Assembly: GCF_021300655.1 (NCBI RefSeq)
Contig: NZ_JAJTNB010000006.1
Location: 1-64,000, forward strand
From: Helicobacter kayseriensis
GTDB taxonomy: Bacteria > Campylobacterota > Campylobacteria > Campylobacterales > Helicobacteraceae
Reading direction: 5' to 3'
DNA: 64,000 nucleotides
Shown: piece by piece, positions 54,400 to 63,121 of the stretch
How positions within the stretch are numbered: position 1 is the stretch's first letter
Layout: every line of letters starts with the position of its first letter
Notes under the pieces: generated by a model
What the model was told of the DNA's origin: nothing
Databases searched by the model: none
What the model saw: only the letters and a program-made list of their open reading frames with translations
Position numbers and translations under genes: made by a program

Positions 54400-55917
54400 T
54401 TGAACTTCGATCAATATCTTTCTATTCTGGTTCCATTGAGTGTTTTTGTTTTGGTTTTTTGGACTAAGCGCATTATTTTGCCTTTATGTGTGGGGATTGT
54501 ATTGGGTGCTTTTGTTGTGAAATCTTCTAGCCCCCTTGAAATTCCTATCTATATCTTTGAAAAGCTTCTTTCGGTCTTTTATTATGTGGATCAGGGGAAG
54601 AGAGAGCTTAATACGCACGCAATTTATATTTTTGTTTTTTTGATGATATTGGGTATTTTGCCTCAAATGTTTTTTTACTCTGGGGGAATTGAGGCATTTG
54701 TTTCTTGGGCAAGAAAAAAGGTTAAAGATCGCCGATCTTCAGAATTTTTGATCTTTATAGCAGGGATTGTTATTTTTATCGATGATCAGTTCAATGCTCT
54801 CACTCTTGGGAGATCTGTTCGTCCATTGGGTGATGCAAGCAAGATTAGTCGTGAGCGTTTGGCCTATATTATTGATAGCACCTCAGCCCCTGTGTGTATT
54901 TTGATCCCATTATCAAGTTGGGGGGCTTATATCATTGGAATCTTAAATGGAAGTCTGCCTCAAGAAGGGTCTCAAAGTGCGCTTGTGACTTTAATCTCAA
55001 GTATAGGATTGAATTTTTATGCATGGTTTGCATTGCTTGCTGTGTTTTTAACAATCCTTTGGAGGGTCAATCTTCCTGTGATGCATTGCAATGTCAATGT
55101 TGGTATTGAGAAAATGCAAGAGGTTGCACCTTGTGGGAGAATGTCTTCTTTGATTTTTCCTATTGTTGCATTGGCATTTGGGACTTTGGCAATGATTTTT
55201 TTGACAGGATATTTGAATTCCAAATCAAGCGATATTGTGACAATCTTAAATCAAGCACAAACGGGCTTTTCGATTTTCTTTGGAGGAGTTCTTGCTCTTG
55301 TTGTGAGTTTTTTGACCTCAAAGGGGAAGATTGCAGAGGAAGATTATTATTTGATTTTTAAGCAAGGGATTAAGATCTCTCTTCCTTCTGTTGTGATTTT
55401 GATTTTGGCTTGGGCGATTGGAACAATTGTTAGAGATGATTTACAGACGGGGATTTATCTTTCTGATTTTGCAAAAGAGCTTTTGGGCAATAAAAGCTTG
55501 GTTCTTATTCCTTTGCTGTTATTTATTGCTTCAATTTTTATTGCTTTTATGACAGGGACAAGTTGGGGATGTTTTGCAGTGATGATTCCTATCGGAGTAG
55601 ATCTCTCTCTTTCTCTTGGGGGAGATGTATCGTTAGCTTTGGCAGCAGTGCTATCTGGAGCAATTTTTGGGGATCATACATCTCCTATTTCAGATACAAC
55701 CATTTTGTCATCTGCTGGTACAGGTTGCTCTGTCCAAAGCCATTTTATTACTCAGCTTCCTTATGCAAGCATTGCTGCATTCTCAGCTTTTGTTTCGCTT
55801 TTGGTATTGGGGATCTTTGATTCTGTTTTGCTAGCGTTTGTGGTGGGCGGAGGAATGCTTGTGGGAATTTTTTATTTTTTAAAAACCCGCTATAGTCAAG
55901 AGCTTCAAATTGTATGA
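54400..55917 (+). CDS. NhaC-family Na+/H+ antiporter, copy 2
   Basis: A 505-residue paralogue of the gene upstream, aligned end to end, with SAPVCILIPLSSWGAYIIGIL, MTGTSWGCFAVMIPIGVDL and FGDHTSPISDTTILSS conserved. Divergence across the whole length (roughly half the residues by eye) indicates an old duplication. The start is again TTG, with AAGGA upstream. The two copies may differ in ion affinity or regulation. Confidence 0.9.
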   Translation: MNFDQYLSILVPLSVFVLVFWTKRIILPLCVGIVLGAFVVKSSSPLEIPIYIFEKLLSVFYYVDQGKRELNTHAIYIFVFLMILGILPQMFFYSGGIEAFVSWARKKVKDRRSSEFLIFIAGIVIFIDDQFNALTLGRSVRPLGDASKISRERLAYIIDSTSAPVCILIPLSSWGAYIIGILNGSLPQEGSQSALVTLISSIGLNFYAWFALLAVFLTILWRVNLPVMHCNVNVGIEKMQEVAPCGRMSSLIFPIVALAFGTLAMIFLTGYLNSKSSDIVTILNQAQTGFSIFFGGVLALVVSFLTSKGKIAEEDYYLIFKQGIKISLPSVVILILAWAIGTIVRDDLQTGIYLSDFAKELLGNKSLVLIPLLLFIASIFIAFMTGTSWGCFAVMIPIGVDLSLSLGGDVSLALAAVLSGAIFGDHTSPISDTTILSSAGTGCSVQSHFITQLPYASIAAFSAFVSLLVLGIFDSVLLAFVVGGGMLVGIFYFLKTRYSQELQIV

Positions 55918-55951
55918 TTTGCAAGAATGATGGAGTTTGATTGGGAGGAGT

Positions 55952-57220
55952 ATGGATTCTAGAGTTTTATTTTTGGAATCCAAAAAAGAATGGTTCATTA
56001 CTTTGGGGGTGATAGGTATTGTTTTTGTTGCGATGCTTGGATGGCGTTTTTGGAATTTTCAGGAATATATCTCTCAAGAGAAGCAAAAGATTCAAGCAAG
56101 AGTTTTAAATCAATACTTTAAAAACGACAAATGGGTTTTGAAGCTTAAAGCGCAAAATGGAATGATCTTGTATGCGACAAGTCGTGAAGATCTTAAGAAT
56201 CTTCAAAATCGCGATATTTCAATGTTTGGAAAGCCAGCCTCGTGTAGCTTTATCCAATCTCTTCAGAGCTGTTTTTTTGTTGTGTTTAGTTTTGATTTAT
56301 TGCCTAAGGATTGGCGATATGGCTTTTATGATTTTGTGAGCTCACAGCATCAAGATCCAATTTTTTCTCAACTCTATCAAGCTCTCTTTTTTGCCTCTGC
56401 TTTGCCAAAAGAGTGGAGGGATTTTGCAAGTGATCTTAAGATTTCTCATCTTTTGGCTATCAGTGGTTTGCATTTGGGAATCTTGGCTTTTTTGTTTTAT
56501 TGTGTGGTTTCCCCAATTTATCGCTTCTTTCAGGCAAGATACTTTACTTATCGCAATCGTTTTTTTGATGTGGGGATTTTGCTTCATCTCTTTTTATTTG
56601 GCTACTTGGTTTTGCTTGATTTTCCTCCTTCTTTTGTGAGGGCTTATGTGATGAGTTTGATGGGCTATTTATTTTTGCTTTATTACTTTCATTTGGTTAA
56701 TTTTTCTTTTCTTGCATTGTGCGCAATGGTGATTCTTGCTTTATTTCCTCATTTTGTTTTCTCTCTTGGATTTTGGTTTTCTGTTTTGGGTGTGTTTTAT
56801 ATTTTTTTGTTTTTCAGGCACTGCTCTTTTGGGTGGATTTGCAATCTTTGGCTCAAGAGATTTGTGATTTTATGTTTATTAAACCTTGTATTATTTTTTC
56901 ATATGTTGATTTGGACACATCTCTTTTTTCCTTCTTTTTCTCTTGATTCTTGGCTTGCGATTCCTTTGAGCATTCTTTTTGCTCCGTGGTTTGTGAGTGC
57001 ATTGTGCTTGCATCTTCTTGGATGGGGTGGGGTATGGGATCAATTTTTGCAAATGTGTTTGCAATTCTCTTCTTTAAAAATATCAGTATCGACACCCTTG
57101 TGGTTAGCGATTATGTATGGAAGTCTAAGTTTTGGGGCGATTTGGAGCAAAAGGGTCTATTTTGTTTCATTGTTTGTGAGTGGAATGTTTTGGCTTTATT
57201 TGATGTATAAAATACTCTAA
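55952..57220 (+). CDS. comEC: ComEC/Rec2-family DNA uptake channel
   Basis: ComEC is the inner membrane channel taking single-stranded DNA into the cytoplasm. The 422 residues contain an N-terminal OB-like part (QKIQARVLNQYFKNDKWVLKLKAQNG) and the competence domain with the hallmark HLLAISGLHLGI and many hydrophobic helices. The C-terminal beta-lactamase-like domain of larger ComEC is absent, as in other Helicobacter. ATG 55952 follows GGGAGGAG; an in-frame TTG at 55937 is less likely. Synteny comEC-ubiA matches H. pylori. Confidence 0.88.
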   Translation: MDSRVLFLESKKEWFITLGVIGIVFVAMLGWRFWNFQEYISQEKQKIQARVLNQYFKNDKWVLKLKAQNGMILYATSREDLKNLQNRDISMFGKPASCSFIQSLQSCFFVVFSFDLLPKDWRYGFYDFVSSQHQDPIFSQLYQALFFASALPKEWRDFASDLKISHLLAISGLHLGILAFLFYCVVSPIYRFFQARYFTYRNRFFDVGILLHLFLFGYLVLLDFPPSFVRAYVMSLMGYLFLLYYFHLVNFSFLALCAMVILALFPHFVFSLGFWFSVLGVFYIFLFFRHCSFGWICNLWLKRFVILCLLNLVLFFHMLIWTHLFFPSFSLDSWLAIPLSILFAPWFVSALCLHLLGWGGVWDQFLQMCLQFSSLKISVSTPLWLAIMYGSLSFGAIWSKRVYFVSLFVSGMFWLYLMYKIL

Positions 57221-57266
57221 GAGAGAGTAAAATCGCAAGTTTAATTTTTATTGTTTTTGGAATGAA

Positions 57267-58130
57267 ATGCTAAAAAAAATTAAAGATTTTAGTGAGCTTG
57301 TTGCCTTTGAACATACGATTTTTTCTGCTCCTTTTATGTTGATTGCGCTATTGTGTGCTTCTTTGCAAAAAAATCATTCTTTGTGGTTTGGGTTTGAAAT
57401 ACTGGGGCTTTGCTTGCTTGCCCTTATCTTTGCACGCAATTTTGCAATGGCTTTTAATCGCTATTTGGATCGTGATATTGATGCAAAAAATGAACGCACA
57501 AAAAACCGCCCAAGTGTTGATGGGCGCATTGGAATCAATGCAATGAGGGTTTTGATCATCTTTAATGCACTCGGATTTGTTGGTGTGAGCTATATGATTA
57601 ATTCCCTTGCTTTTCTTTTGTCTTTCCCCTTTTTGTTTATTTTGGGATTTTATTCCTATATGAAGCGTTTTTCTTGTCTTGCGCATCTTGTGCTTGGATT
57701 GAGTTTGGGACTTGCACCCATTGCTGGGTGTATTGCTATTTTGGGTGAGATTCCATTTTGGTGCGTTTTGCTTTCTTTGGGTGTGTTATTTTGGGTAGCA
57801 GGATTTGATTTGTTGTATTCTTTGCAAGATATTGAGTTTGATAGAGCTCATCATCTCTATTCTATTCCAAGTGTGTTGGGAATCTATAAAACCTTATGGA
57901 TCTCGCGGATTTTCCACCTTTTGACTCTTGTGTGTTGGCTTGGATTTATATGGAATTTTCAAGGTGGGTGGCTTGCTTATGTGGGATTATTTGTTTGTGC
58001 TTTGATTTTGTTATATGAGCAAATTTTAGTCAGTAGAGATTTTAGAAATATTCCTAAGGCCTTTTTTGTCAGCAATGGATATTTGGGGTTTGTGTTCTTG
58101 AGTGCAATGATTTTAGATGGAGTGTTTTGA
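57267..58130 (+). CDS. UbiA-family prenyltransferase (MqnP-like)
   Basis: An inner membrane enzyme attaching a polyprenyl chain to an aromatic ring. The 287 residues have the metal/diphosphate motifs NRYLDRDIDAKNERTKNRP (about 68) and DLLYSLQDIEFDRAHHLYSIP (about 180). In Campylobacterota with the futalosine route the family member is MqnP, making menaquinone, which formate and nitrate respiration need. The following gene starts at the stop codon (TGATG). Confidence 0.88.
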   Translation: MLKKIKDFSELVAFEHTIFSAPFMLIALLCASLQKNHSLWFGFEILGLCLLALIFARNFAMAFNRYLDRDIDAKNERTKNRPSVDGRIGINAMRVLIIFNALGFVGVSYMINSLAFLLSFPFLFILGFYSYMKRFSCLAHLVLGLSLGLAPIAGCIAILGEIPFWCVLLSLGVLFWVAGFDLLYSLQDIEFDRAHHLYSIPSVLGIYKTLWISRIFHLLTLVCWLGFIWNFQGGWLAYVGLFVCALILLYEQILVSRDFRNIPKAFFVSNGYLGFVFLSAMILDGVF

Positions 58131-58678
58131 TGGAAGAATTGATTTTGCAGTGTAAGGAGTTGGGATTAGGTTCGCGCATTGTTAGAAGTGCTTTGGAAAT
58201 AAAGATGAAAGAGGTGGAAGAGATCGGAGGAGAGAGTTTGGAAGAGTTTCACCACCTCAATCAAAAAGAAGAAATGGGGATTGATCGGTGGTTGAGGCTT
58301 GCAAAGGGGAGAGAGTATGATGGGGATGAAGTGATGCTAGAGCTTTTGCTTGAAATATATAAAAAGTTAGAGCATATTCAGCAACAGATTTCTCCTACAC
58401 CCACTTCATTGCTTCACCTTGAGCAATCTTCCCTGACTTGTTATATTGGACATGAGTTTTTATGCCTAAAAGAAAAGATGCAAGAGGGAAAAATGTATTA
58501 TGCAAGAGTAGATTTACCAAGCTTTCCCAATAAGCTTATTCCTTTTTATTTGAAGATGCTTACTCCCAATATTGCAAGGATTATTAAAATGGGGGAAATG
58601 CATACAAGAAGCTATGATAGTTATATAGTAGAATGCGAACGATTAGAGATACGATCTAAAAAAGAGGAGAGGCTATGA
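58130..58678 (+). CDS. conserved protein of unknown function (position of H. pylori HP1359)
   Basis: The 182 residues have an N-terminal helical region (LGSRIVRSALEIKMKEVEEIGG) and a C-terminal beta-rich portion (LTCYIGHEFLCLKEKMQEGKMYYARVDLP and IVECERLEIRSKK) that recalls PilZ domains, but the c-di-GMP-binding RxxxR and DxSxxG motifs are missing. Function unknown. It overlaps ubiA by one base and the next gene by four. Confidence 0.7.
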   Translation: MEELILQCKELGLGSRIVRSALEIKMKEVEEIGGESLEEFHHLNQKEEMGIDRWLRLAKGREYDGDEVMLELLLEIYKKLEHIQQQISPTPTSLLHLEQSSLTCYIGHEFLCLKEKMQEGKMYYARVDLPSFPNKLIPFYLKMLTPNIARIIKMGEMHTRSYDSYIVECERLEIRSKKEERL

Positions 58679-59220
58679 GTCTTTGGATAGAACAAAATCT
58701 AAATTTGATTTTAAGTGGTTTTATAGGATTGGCTGCATTTTTGATTTTGCTTTTTACTTATTTTAAAGATTTAGAATCCTCAAAGCGATTGGATAAATTT
58801 GAAGTTGCTATTGATAATTTATATGATGAGTTTTATAAGATCCAAAAGATTCTAAAAAATCTTCAAGGAGAGCAAGAGGAAAAGACGCAAGAAATCATTG
58901 CGCAAATTGAGATGCAAACTAAAGATATCATCACTCACTCTTTGAGTAAAACATATGAACACTTAGAGAGTATTGAACAGCGTGTCAATGATGAGATTAA
59001 GATGGCTACTAACAATCTTAGTAGCTTAGATGGGAAGATTAGAGAGCTAGAATTTTTCTCTAGCAATTCTGTCAATAATGTAGATGAAAAAAAGATTCTC
59101 TCACTTTTAGAATCAGGCAAAAGCGTGGATGTGATTGCAAAAGAATTGGGGATTACACGCGGTGAAGTTGAGCTTTTGTTGCAACTTTCTAATATTGCCT
59201 ATAAAGGAGAACAAGCATGA
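58675..59220 (+). CDS. membrane-anchored coiled-coil protein with C-terminal helix-turn-helix (position of HP1358)
   Basis: The 181 residues start with a transmembrane helix (LILSGFIGLAAFLILLFTYF), then about 90 residues of coiled coil, and a C-terminal helix-turn-helix-like end (LLESGKSVDVIAKELGITRGEVELLLQL), the arrangement of DUF6115-type proteins. Possibly a membrane-tethered DNA- or protein-binding factor. Psd follows with a 4-base overlap. Function unknown. Confidence 0.72.
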   Translation: MSLWIEQNLNLILSGFIGLAAFLILLFTYFKDLESSKRLDKFEVAIDNLYDEFYKIQKILKNLQGEQEEKTQEIIAQIEMQTKDIITHSLSKTYEHLESIEQRVNDEIKMATNNLSSLDGKIRELEFFSSNSVNNVDEKKILSLLESGKSVDVIAKELGITRGEVELLLQLSNIAYKGEQA

Positions 59221-59999
59221 CAAATTTTTGTTCAAAGATGTTTGGCAAATTTGCTTCATATCCCTTTCCTCAGCCTTTGCAAAAATGGATCAATCAAGGT
59301 TATGTCAAAATATTTGGAATCGATTTGGGGGAGTTTAAACCCGCACAAGATTATCCCACACTCAATCATCTCTTTACGCGTGAGCTTCAAAAAGAGCGTT
59401 TTGTTGATATGCAAGAGGATGTATGGGTCTCTCCGACAGATTCGTTGGTGATGGCTAGGGGAAAAGTGGAGCATAACTTGGCAATCCAAATCAAGGGAAT
59501 GAGTTATGGAGTGAGTGAGTTTTTGGGAGAAGTGGTAGAAGATGGGTATTGTTATCTAAATTTGTATCTATCTCCTAAAGACTATCATCGCTATCATGCA
59601 CCTTGTGATATGGAGGTAGTGGAGGTGCGCTATTTTGGCGGGGAGCTTTTGCCTGTCAATCAAAAGTCCTTGTTTAAAAATCACAATCTTTTTATACGCA
59701 ATGAGCGTGTTGTGGTCGTAGCAAAGGATCAAAGAGGAAGAAAATTTTTCTATGTTGCTGTGGGGGCTTTAAATGTGGGACAAATGCTTTTGCATTTTGA
59801 GCCAAGGCTACAGACCAATGCTAGAGCAAATGAGTGTATTACATATGCATATCAAGAGCCTGTGAAGATAAAAAAGGGGCGAGAAATGGGAATGTTTAAA
59901 ATGGGTTCAACTGTTGTGCTGATCGCCTCGGGAGTGAATTTTGAGCTAGAAGAGGGGCGGAGCGTGAAATTTGGAGAGAGAATAGGGAGTTTTGTATGA
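59217..59999 (+). CDS. psd: phosphatidylserine decarboxylase proenzyme
   Basis: Makes phosphatidylethanolamine. The 260-residue proenzyme self-cleaves before Ser in the GST motif ([13 protein letters not shown], about residue 226) to produce the pyruvoyl group. [12 protein letters not shown] and the [12 protein letters not shown] segments are conserved. A single-step membrane enzyme. Overlaps the gene before and nadA after by 4 bases, so it lies in one tight operon. Confidence 0.96.
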   Translation: MTNFCSKMFGKFASYPFPQPLQKWINQGYVKIFGIDLGEFKPAQDYPTLNHLFTRELQKERFVDMQEDVWVSPTDSLVMARGKVEHNLAIQIKGMSYGVSEFLGEVVEDGYCYLNLYLSPKDYHRYHAPCDMEVVEVRYFGGELLPVNQKSLFKNHNLFIRNERVVVVAKDQRGRKFFYVAVGALNVGQMLLHFEPRLQTNARANECITYAYQEPVKIKKGREMGMFKMGSTVVLIASGVNFELEEGRSVKFGERIGSFV

Positions 60000-60991
60000 G
60001 AGAAAAAATTAGAGCATTATTGCAAGAATGTGATGCATTGCTTGTTGCACATTATTATCAAAAAGATGAAATTGTTGAAATGGCTGATTTGGTGGGGGAT
60101 AGTTTGGAGCTTGCAAGAAAGGCGAGTGCAAATCCCCATAAGCTTGTTGTATTTTGTGGAGTGGGATTTATGGGGCAGAGTGTCAAGATCCTTGCTCCAC
60201 AAAAGCGTGTGATTATGCCACGGCTTGCGTGCTGTTCGATGGCAAGAATGATTGATGATACTTATTATGATGAGAGTATTGCATTGATGCAAAGCTATGG
60301 GATCAAAGAGATTTTTCCGATTACTTATATCAACTCAAATGCTCAAGTTAAAGCCAAAGTAGGAGAGATGGGTGGGGTAGTTTGCACAAGTGCAAATGCA
60401 AGTAAGATTTTTGAATATGCAAGAAGCCACCAAAAGAAGATTTTCTTCCTCCCAGATAAGTGTTTGGGACTTAATTTGGCTCATAGGTTTAAAATGAAGT
60501 CTGCTGTTCTTGGAGTATCAAGCCAAGAAGAGATTCTTGATGCGGATGTGATTTGTTATAACGGATTTTGTTCTGTACATCAGCTTTTTAGTGTAGAAGA
60601 TATTGAGTTTTATCGTTCAAAATATCCAAATATCTTGATCGTAACGCACCCTGAATGTCCTCCAGAAGTAGTAGAAAGATCAGATTTTGTCGGATCAACA
60701 AGCCAGATTATTCAATATGTCACCTCCCTTGATCCTACTCAAAAGGTCGCTGTAGGGACAGAGTTTAATCTTGTCAATCGTTTAAGAAAGCCTCACAATG
60801 GAATCAATCATACCTTTGTTCTTTCTGCGACAAAGCCAGAGTGTCCTACGATGAATGAAACGACTTTGGAAGATGTTTTAAAGGTGCTTGAGGCTTACAA
60901 AAAGGGAGAACCCTACAATGAAATACAGATTCCACAAGAGATTGGAATCTCTGCCAAAAAAGCACTTGATCGAATGATGGAACTTTCTTAA
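59996..60991 (+). CDS. nadA: quinolinate synthase NadA
   Basis: A [4Fe-4S] enzyme that condenses iminoaspartate with dihydroxyacetone phosphate. The 331 residues show [14 protein letters not shown], Cys ligands in CGVGFM, CTSANA and the C-terminal [12 protein letters not shown], plus [10 protein letters not shown]. Seven bases after its stop the nadC region starts; no nadB is next to it. Part of the psd-nadA-nadC run. Confidence 0.96.
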   Translation: MREKIRALLQECDALLVAHYYQKDEIVEMADLVGDSLELARKASANPHKLVVFCGVGFMGQSVKILAPQKRVIMPRLACCSMARMIDDTYYDESIALMQSYGIKEIFPITYINSNAQVKAKVGEMGGVVCTSANASKIFEYARSHQKKIFFLPDKCLGLNLAHRFKMKSAVLGVSSQEEILDADVICYNGFCSVHQLFSVEDIEFYRSKYPNILIVTHPECPPEVVERSDFVGSTSQIIQYVTSLDPTQKVAVGTEFNLVNRLRKPHNGINHTFVLSATKPECPTMNETTLEDVLKVLEAYKKGEPYNEIQIPQEIGISAKKALDRMMELS

Positions 60992-61007
60992 AAAGAGGAT
61001 GGAATCT

Positions 61008-61838
61008 ATGGATGATTTGATTGAGGGTTTTATCAAAGAAGCATTGCGTGAAGATTGGGGAAGAGGGGATTTGTTTTCTTTGATTGCAGAAGATCGAGTT
61101 GTTGAGGCTTGTGTGATTGCAAAAAGTAGCGGAATTTTTTCTGGAGAGCTTTATCTCAAAACACTTTGTAAAATGCGAGGACTTTCTTTGCTTGAGGCCT
61201 TCAGGGATACTCAGGCATTTGAGTATGGAGATGTTTTGGCAAGAATCAAGGGGAGCTATCTTGAGATTTTGAAAGTTGAACGTGTGCTTTTGAATATCCT
61301 TCAACATAGCAGTGGGATTGCAACGCATACATATCACTTTGTTCAAAAACTTAAAAATCTCCCTATTTCACTTTTAGATACACGCAAAACGCGCCCATTG
61401 CTAAGAAATTTAGAAAAATATTCTGTTCGCAATGGGGGAGGAAAAAATCATCGTTTGGGATTAGATGATGCACTGATGCTGAAAGATACGCATTTACTGT
61501 ACATCACAGATCTTTGCGAGCTTATTGCTCAGGCAAGAAAAAACCTCCCCTTTCCTTGCAAGATCGAAGTGGAGTGTGAGGGTTTTGAAGAATGTGTTCG
61601 AGCTTTTGAGGCCGGTGTTGATATTGTGATGTGTGACAATATGGAGGTCAGTGAGATCAAGCGAGTTGTCCAAATACGCAATGAAAAGTATCCTCTTGTT
61701 TTGCTAGAAGCAAGCGGGAATCTATCTTTGGAGAATATCGCTGAATATGCTTCAAGCGGTGTAGATGCCGTTTCTTGTGGAAGTCTTATTCATCAAGCCA
61801 CTTGGCTAGATATGAGTATGAAGATGGAGAGCAAGTGA
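61008..61838 (+). CDS. nadC: nicotinate-nucleotide pyrophosphorylase (quinolinate phosphoribosyltransferase)
   Basis: Turns quinolinate and PRPP into nicotinate mononucleotide for NAD synthesis. The 276 residues include LREDWGRGDLFS, ERVLLNILQHSSGIAT, LLDTRKTRPLLRNLEKYSV, GGGKNHRLGLDDALMLKD and ASGNLSLENIAEYASSGVD. ATG 61008 is 9 bases after AGAGG; ATG 60999 abuts it and is less likely. Its stop overlaps the Crp/Fnr gene start. Confidence 0.94.
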   Translation: MDDLIEGFIKEALREDWGRGDLFSLIAEDRVVEACVIAKSSGIFSGELYLKTLCKMRGLSLLEAFRDTQAFEYGDVLARIKGSYLEILKVERVLLNILQHSSGIATHTYHFVQKLKNLPISLLDTRKTRPLLRNLEKYSVRNGGGKNHRLGLDDALMLKDTHLLYITDLCELIAQARKNLPFPCKIEVECEGFEECVRAFEAGVDIVMCDNMEVSEIKRVVQIRNEKYPLVLLEASGNLSLENIAEYASSGVDAVSCGSLIHQATWLDMSMKMESK

Positions 61839-62425
61839 GAGAGATCTTTTCTCATCCCTTGTTTGCAGATATCAAGAATCAGGAGCTAGTTTTAAACTCT
61901 AGCAAGGTTATGCATTTCAAAAAAGGTCAGAGTATTTTTGAAATGGAGGATCTCCCAAAATATCTGTATATTTTGTTAAGTGGGGTGGTATATGTGTGTG
62001 AAAATACATTGGGAGGGAAGCGCAATATTATTGCTGTGTTTGGGGAGAGGGGAGAGTGCTTTGGAGAGGTGATTTTGTTTTTGGATATCCCTTATCCTTA
62101 TTATACGCTTATGGCTCAAGAGGGTGACGTGCTAGCGATCCCCAAAGAATTTGTTCTTGAGTATATGTCAAAGGCGATGAATAAGATTTTGGCCAGAAAG
62201 GCTTTCAATCTTTCGAATAAGATTCAAATCCTTAGCAAAACCTCTTTGAGGGAGAAAATCCTAAATTATTTGAAAATCTATCCAAACACTACACTAAAAC
62301 GCTATGAGCTTGCTGAGTTTCTAGGAGTTTCACGCCCCGCTCTTTCTAAAGAAATCTTATCAATGATTAAAGAGGGGATTATCATTGAGCATCATAAGCA
62401 AATCCAGATTTGCAAGTCAAGATAA
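61835..62425 (+). CDS. Crp/Fnr-family transcription regulator (NssR-like by context)
   Basis: The 196 residues show a cyclic-nucleotide-binding-like beta barrel (KVMHFKKGQSIFEMED, VFGERGECFGEVILFLD), a dimer helix, and a winged helix (ELAEFLGVSRPALSKEILSMIKEGIII). It has no Fe-S cysteine set of FNR. The start is GTG 61835 (GTGA overlap with nadC, GGAGA upstream). The globin gene follows, as NssR controls globins in Campylobacter jejuni. A 14-bp palindrome of Crp/Fnr geometry lies before that globin. Confidence 0.85.
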   Translation: MREIFSHPLFADIKNQELVLNSSKVMHFKKGQSIFEMEDLPKYLYILLSGVVYVCENTLGGKRNIIAVFGERGECFGEVILFLDIPYPYYTLMAQEGDVLAIPKEFVLEYMSKAMNKILARKAFNLSNKIQILSKTSLREKILNYLKIYPNTTLKRYELAEFLGVSRPALSKEILSMIKEGIIIEHHKQIQICKSR

Positions 62426-62532
62426 ACCAATTAAGCAAAAGATATAAGAGGGGAGGGGAATCAATGAGGGAAATCTTATAAACAATCAAGGATTGCTATT
62501 TGGATGAAATATGCAGGGGGATTTGTCAAAAT

Positions 62533-62546
62533 GTAATCTAGATTAC
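62533..62546. promoter_or_regulatory. Crp/Fnr-type operator before the globin gene
   Basis: GTAATCTAGATTAC is a perfect 14-bp palindrome in the 5-4-5 format (GTAAT-CTAG-ATTAC) used by Crp/Fnr regulators. Its centre is 30 bases upstream of the -10 box, placing it at about -41.5, the classic class II activator position. NssR of Campylobacter recognises TTAAC-N4-GTTAA, so the half-sites are different but the layout is the same. Confidence 0.65.
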
Positions 62547-62568
62547 CGACAGGATTTGTTTTTTTCTC

Positions 62569-62574
62569 TAATAT
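62569..62574 (+). promoter_or_regulatory. -10 box of the globin gene
   Basis: TAATAT at 62569-62574 gives a predicted transcription start near 62581 and a leader of about 33 bases. There is no good -35, as expected for an activator-dependent promoter. A second candidate, TATAAA at 62596-62601, would leave the leader without the Shine-Dalgarno. Confidence 0.5.
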
Positions 62575-62613
62575 CTCTCCGCATTTTGTAGTTTGTATAA
62601 AAAGGAGAAAGCG

Positions 62614-63042
62614 ATGTTGGATCAAAATACAATTGATATCGTTAAATCAACAGCACCTATTTTGAAAGAAAGGGGCGAAGAGATTACGCAAGAATTTTAT
62701 CGTGATATGTTTGAGCGTTATCCTGAGGTCAAACCAATGTTTGATATGGGGAAGCAAAAAAATGGATCTCAACCAAAAGCATTGGCAAATGCGGTTTGGA
62801 ATGCAGCGATGAATATTGACAATATGGAAAATATGAGAGCTTTTGTGACAAAAATTGGTGAAACTCATGTGAAATCTCATGTCAAACCCGAACACTATCC
62901 AATCGTGGGAGAATGTTTACTTAAAGCGATCAAAACTGTATTAGGAGCAGATGAAACGGTTTTAAAAGCTTGGGAAAAGGCTTATGGAGAGCTTGCAAAA
63001 TTTTATATTCAAATCGAAGAAGAACTCTACAAAAAAGCTTAA
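62614..63042 (+). CDS. single-domain bacterial globin (Cgb/Vgb class)
   Basis: A 142-residue haem globin that would detoxify nitric oxide. The three-on-three fold is evident: Tyr B10 in EFYRDMFERYPEVK, Phe CD1 in PMFDMG, Gln E7 in GSQPKALANAV and proximal His F8 in ETHVKSHV. There is no reductase domain, so it is like Cgb of C. jejuni rather than flavohaemoglobin. AAGGAG lies 7 bases before ATG 62614. It would be regulated by the Crp/Fnr protein just upstream. Confidence 0.93.
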   Translation: MLDQNTIDIVKSTAPILKERGEEITQEFYRDMFERYPEVKPMFDMGKQKNGSQPKALANAVWNAAMNIDNMENMRAFVTKIGETHVKSHVKPEHYPIVGECLLKAIKTVLGADETVLKAWEKAYGELAKFYIQIEEELYKKA

Positions 63043-63056
63043 TTTAAAAAGAGGGA

Positions 63057-63065
63057 GGGGGGGGG
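63057..63065. repeat. poly-G tract between globin and uvrC
   Basis: A run of nine G residues preceded by GAGGGA lies in the 79-base gap between two convergent stop codons. Poly-G runs of this length slip in Campylobacter and Helicobacter, but no reading frame crosses this one, so any effect would be on mRNA ends only. Confidence 0.7.
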
Positions 63066-63121
63066 AATTAACTCTACTTGTTTAAATGTTTTTGAAACTC
63101 TATAGATTCTGATACTTTTTG

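Noticed and set aside
62596-62601. TATAAA as the -10 box of the globin gene
   Set aside because: A start site from it would fall after the Shine-Dalgarno at 62602-62606; TAATAT at 62569 is better and puts the palindrome at -41.5.
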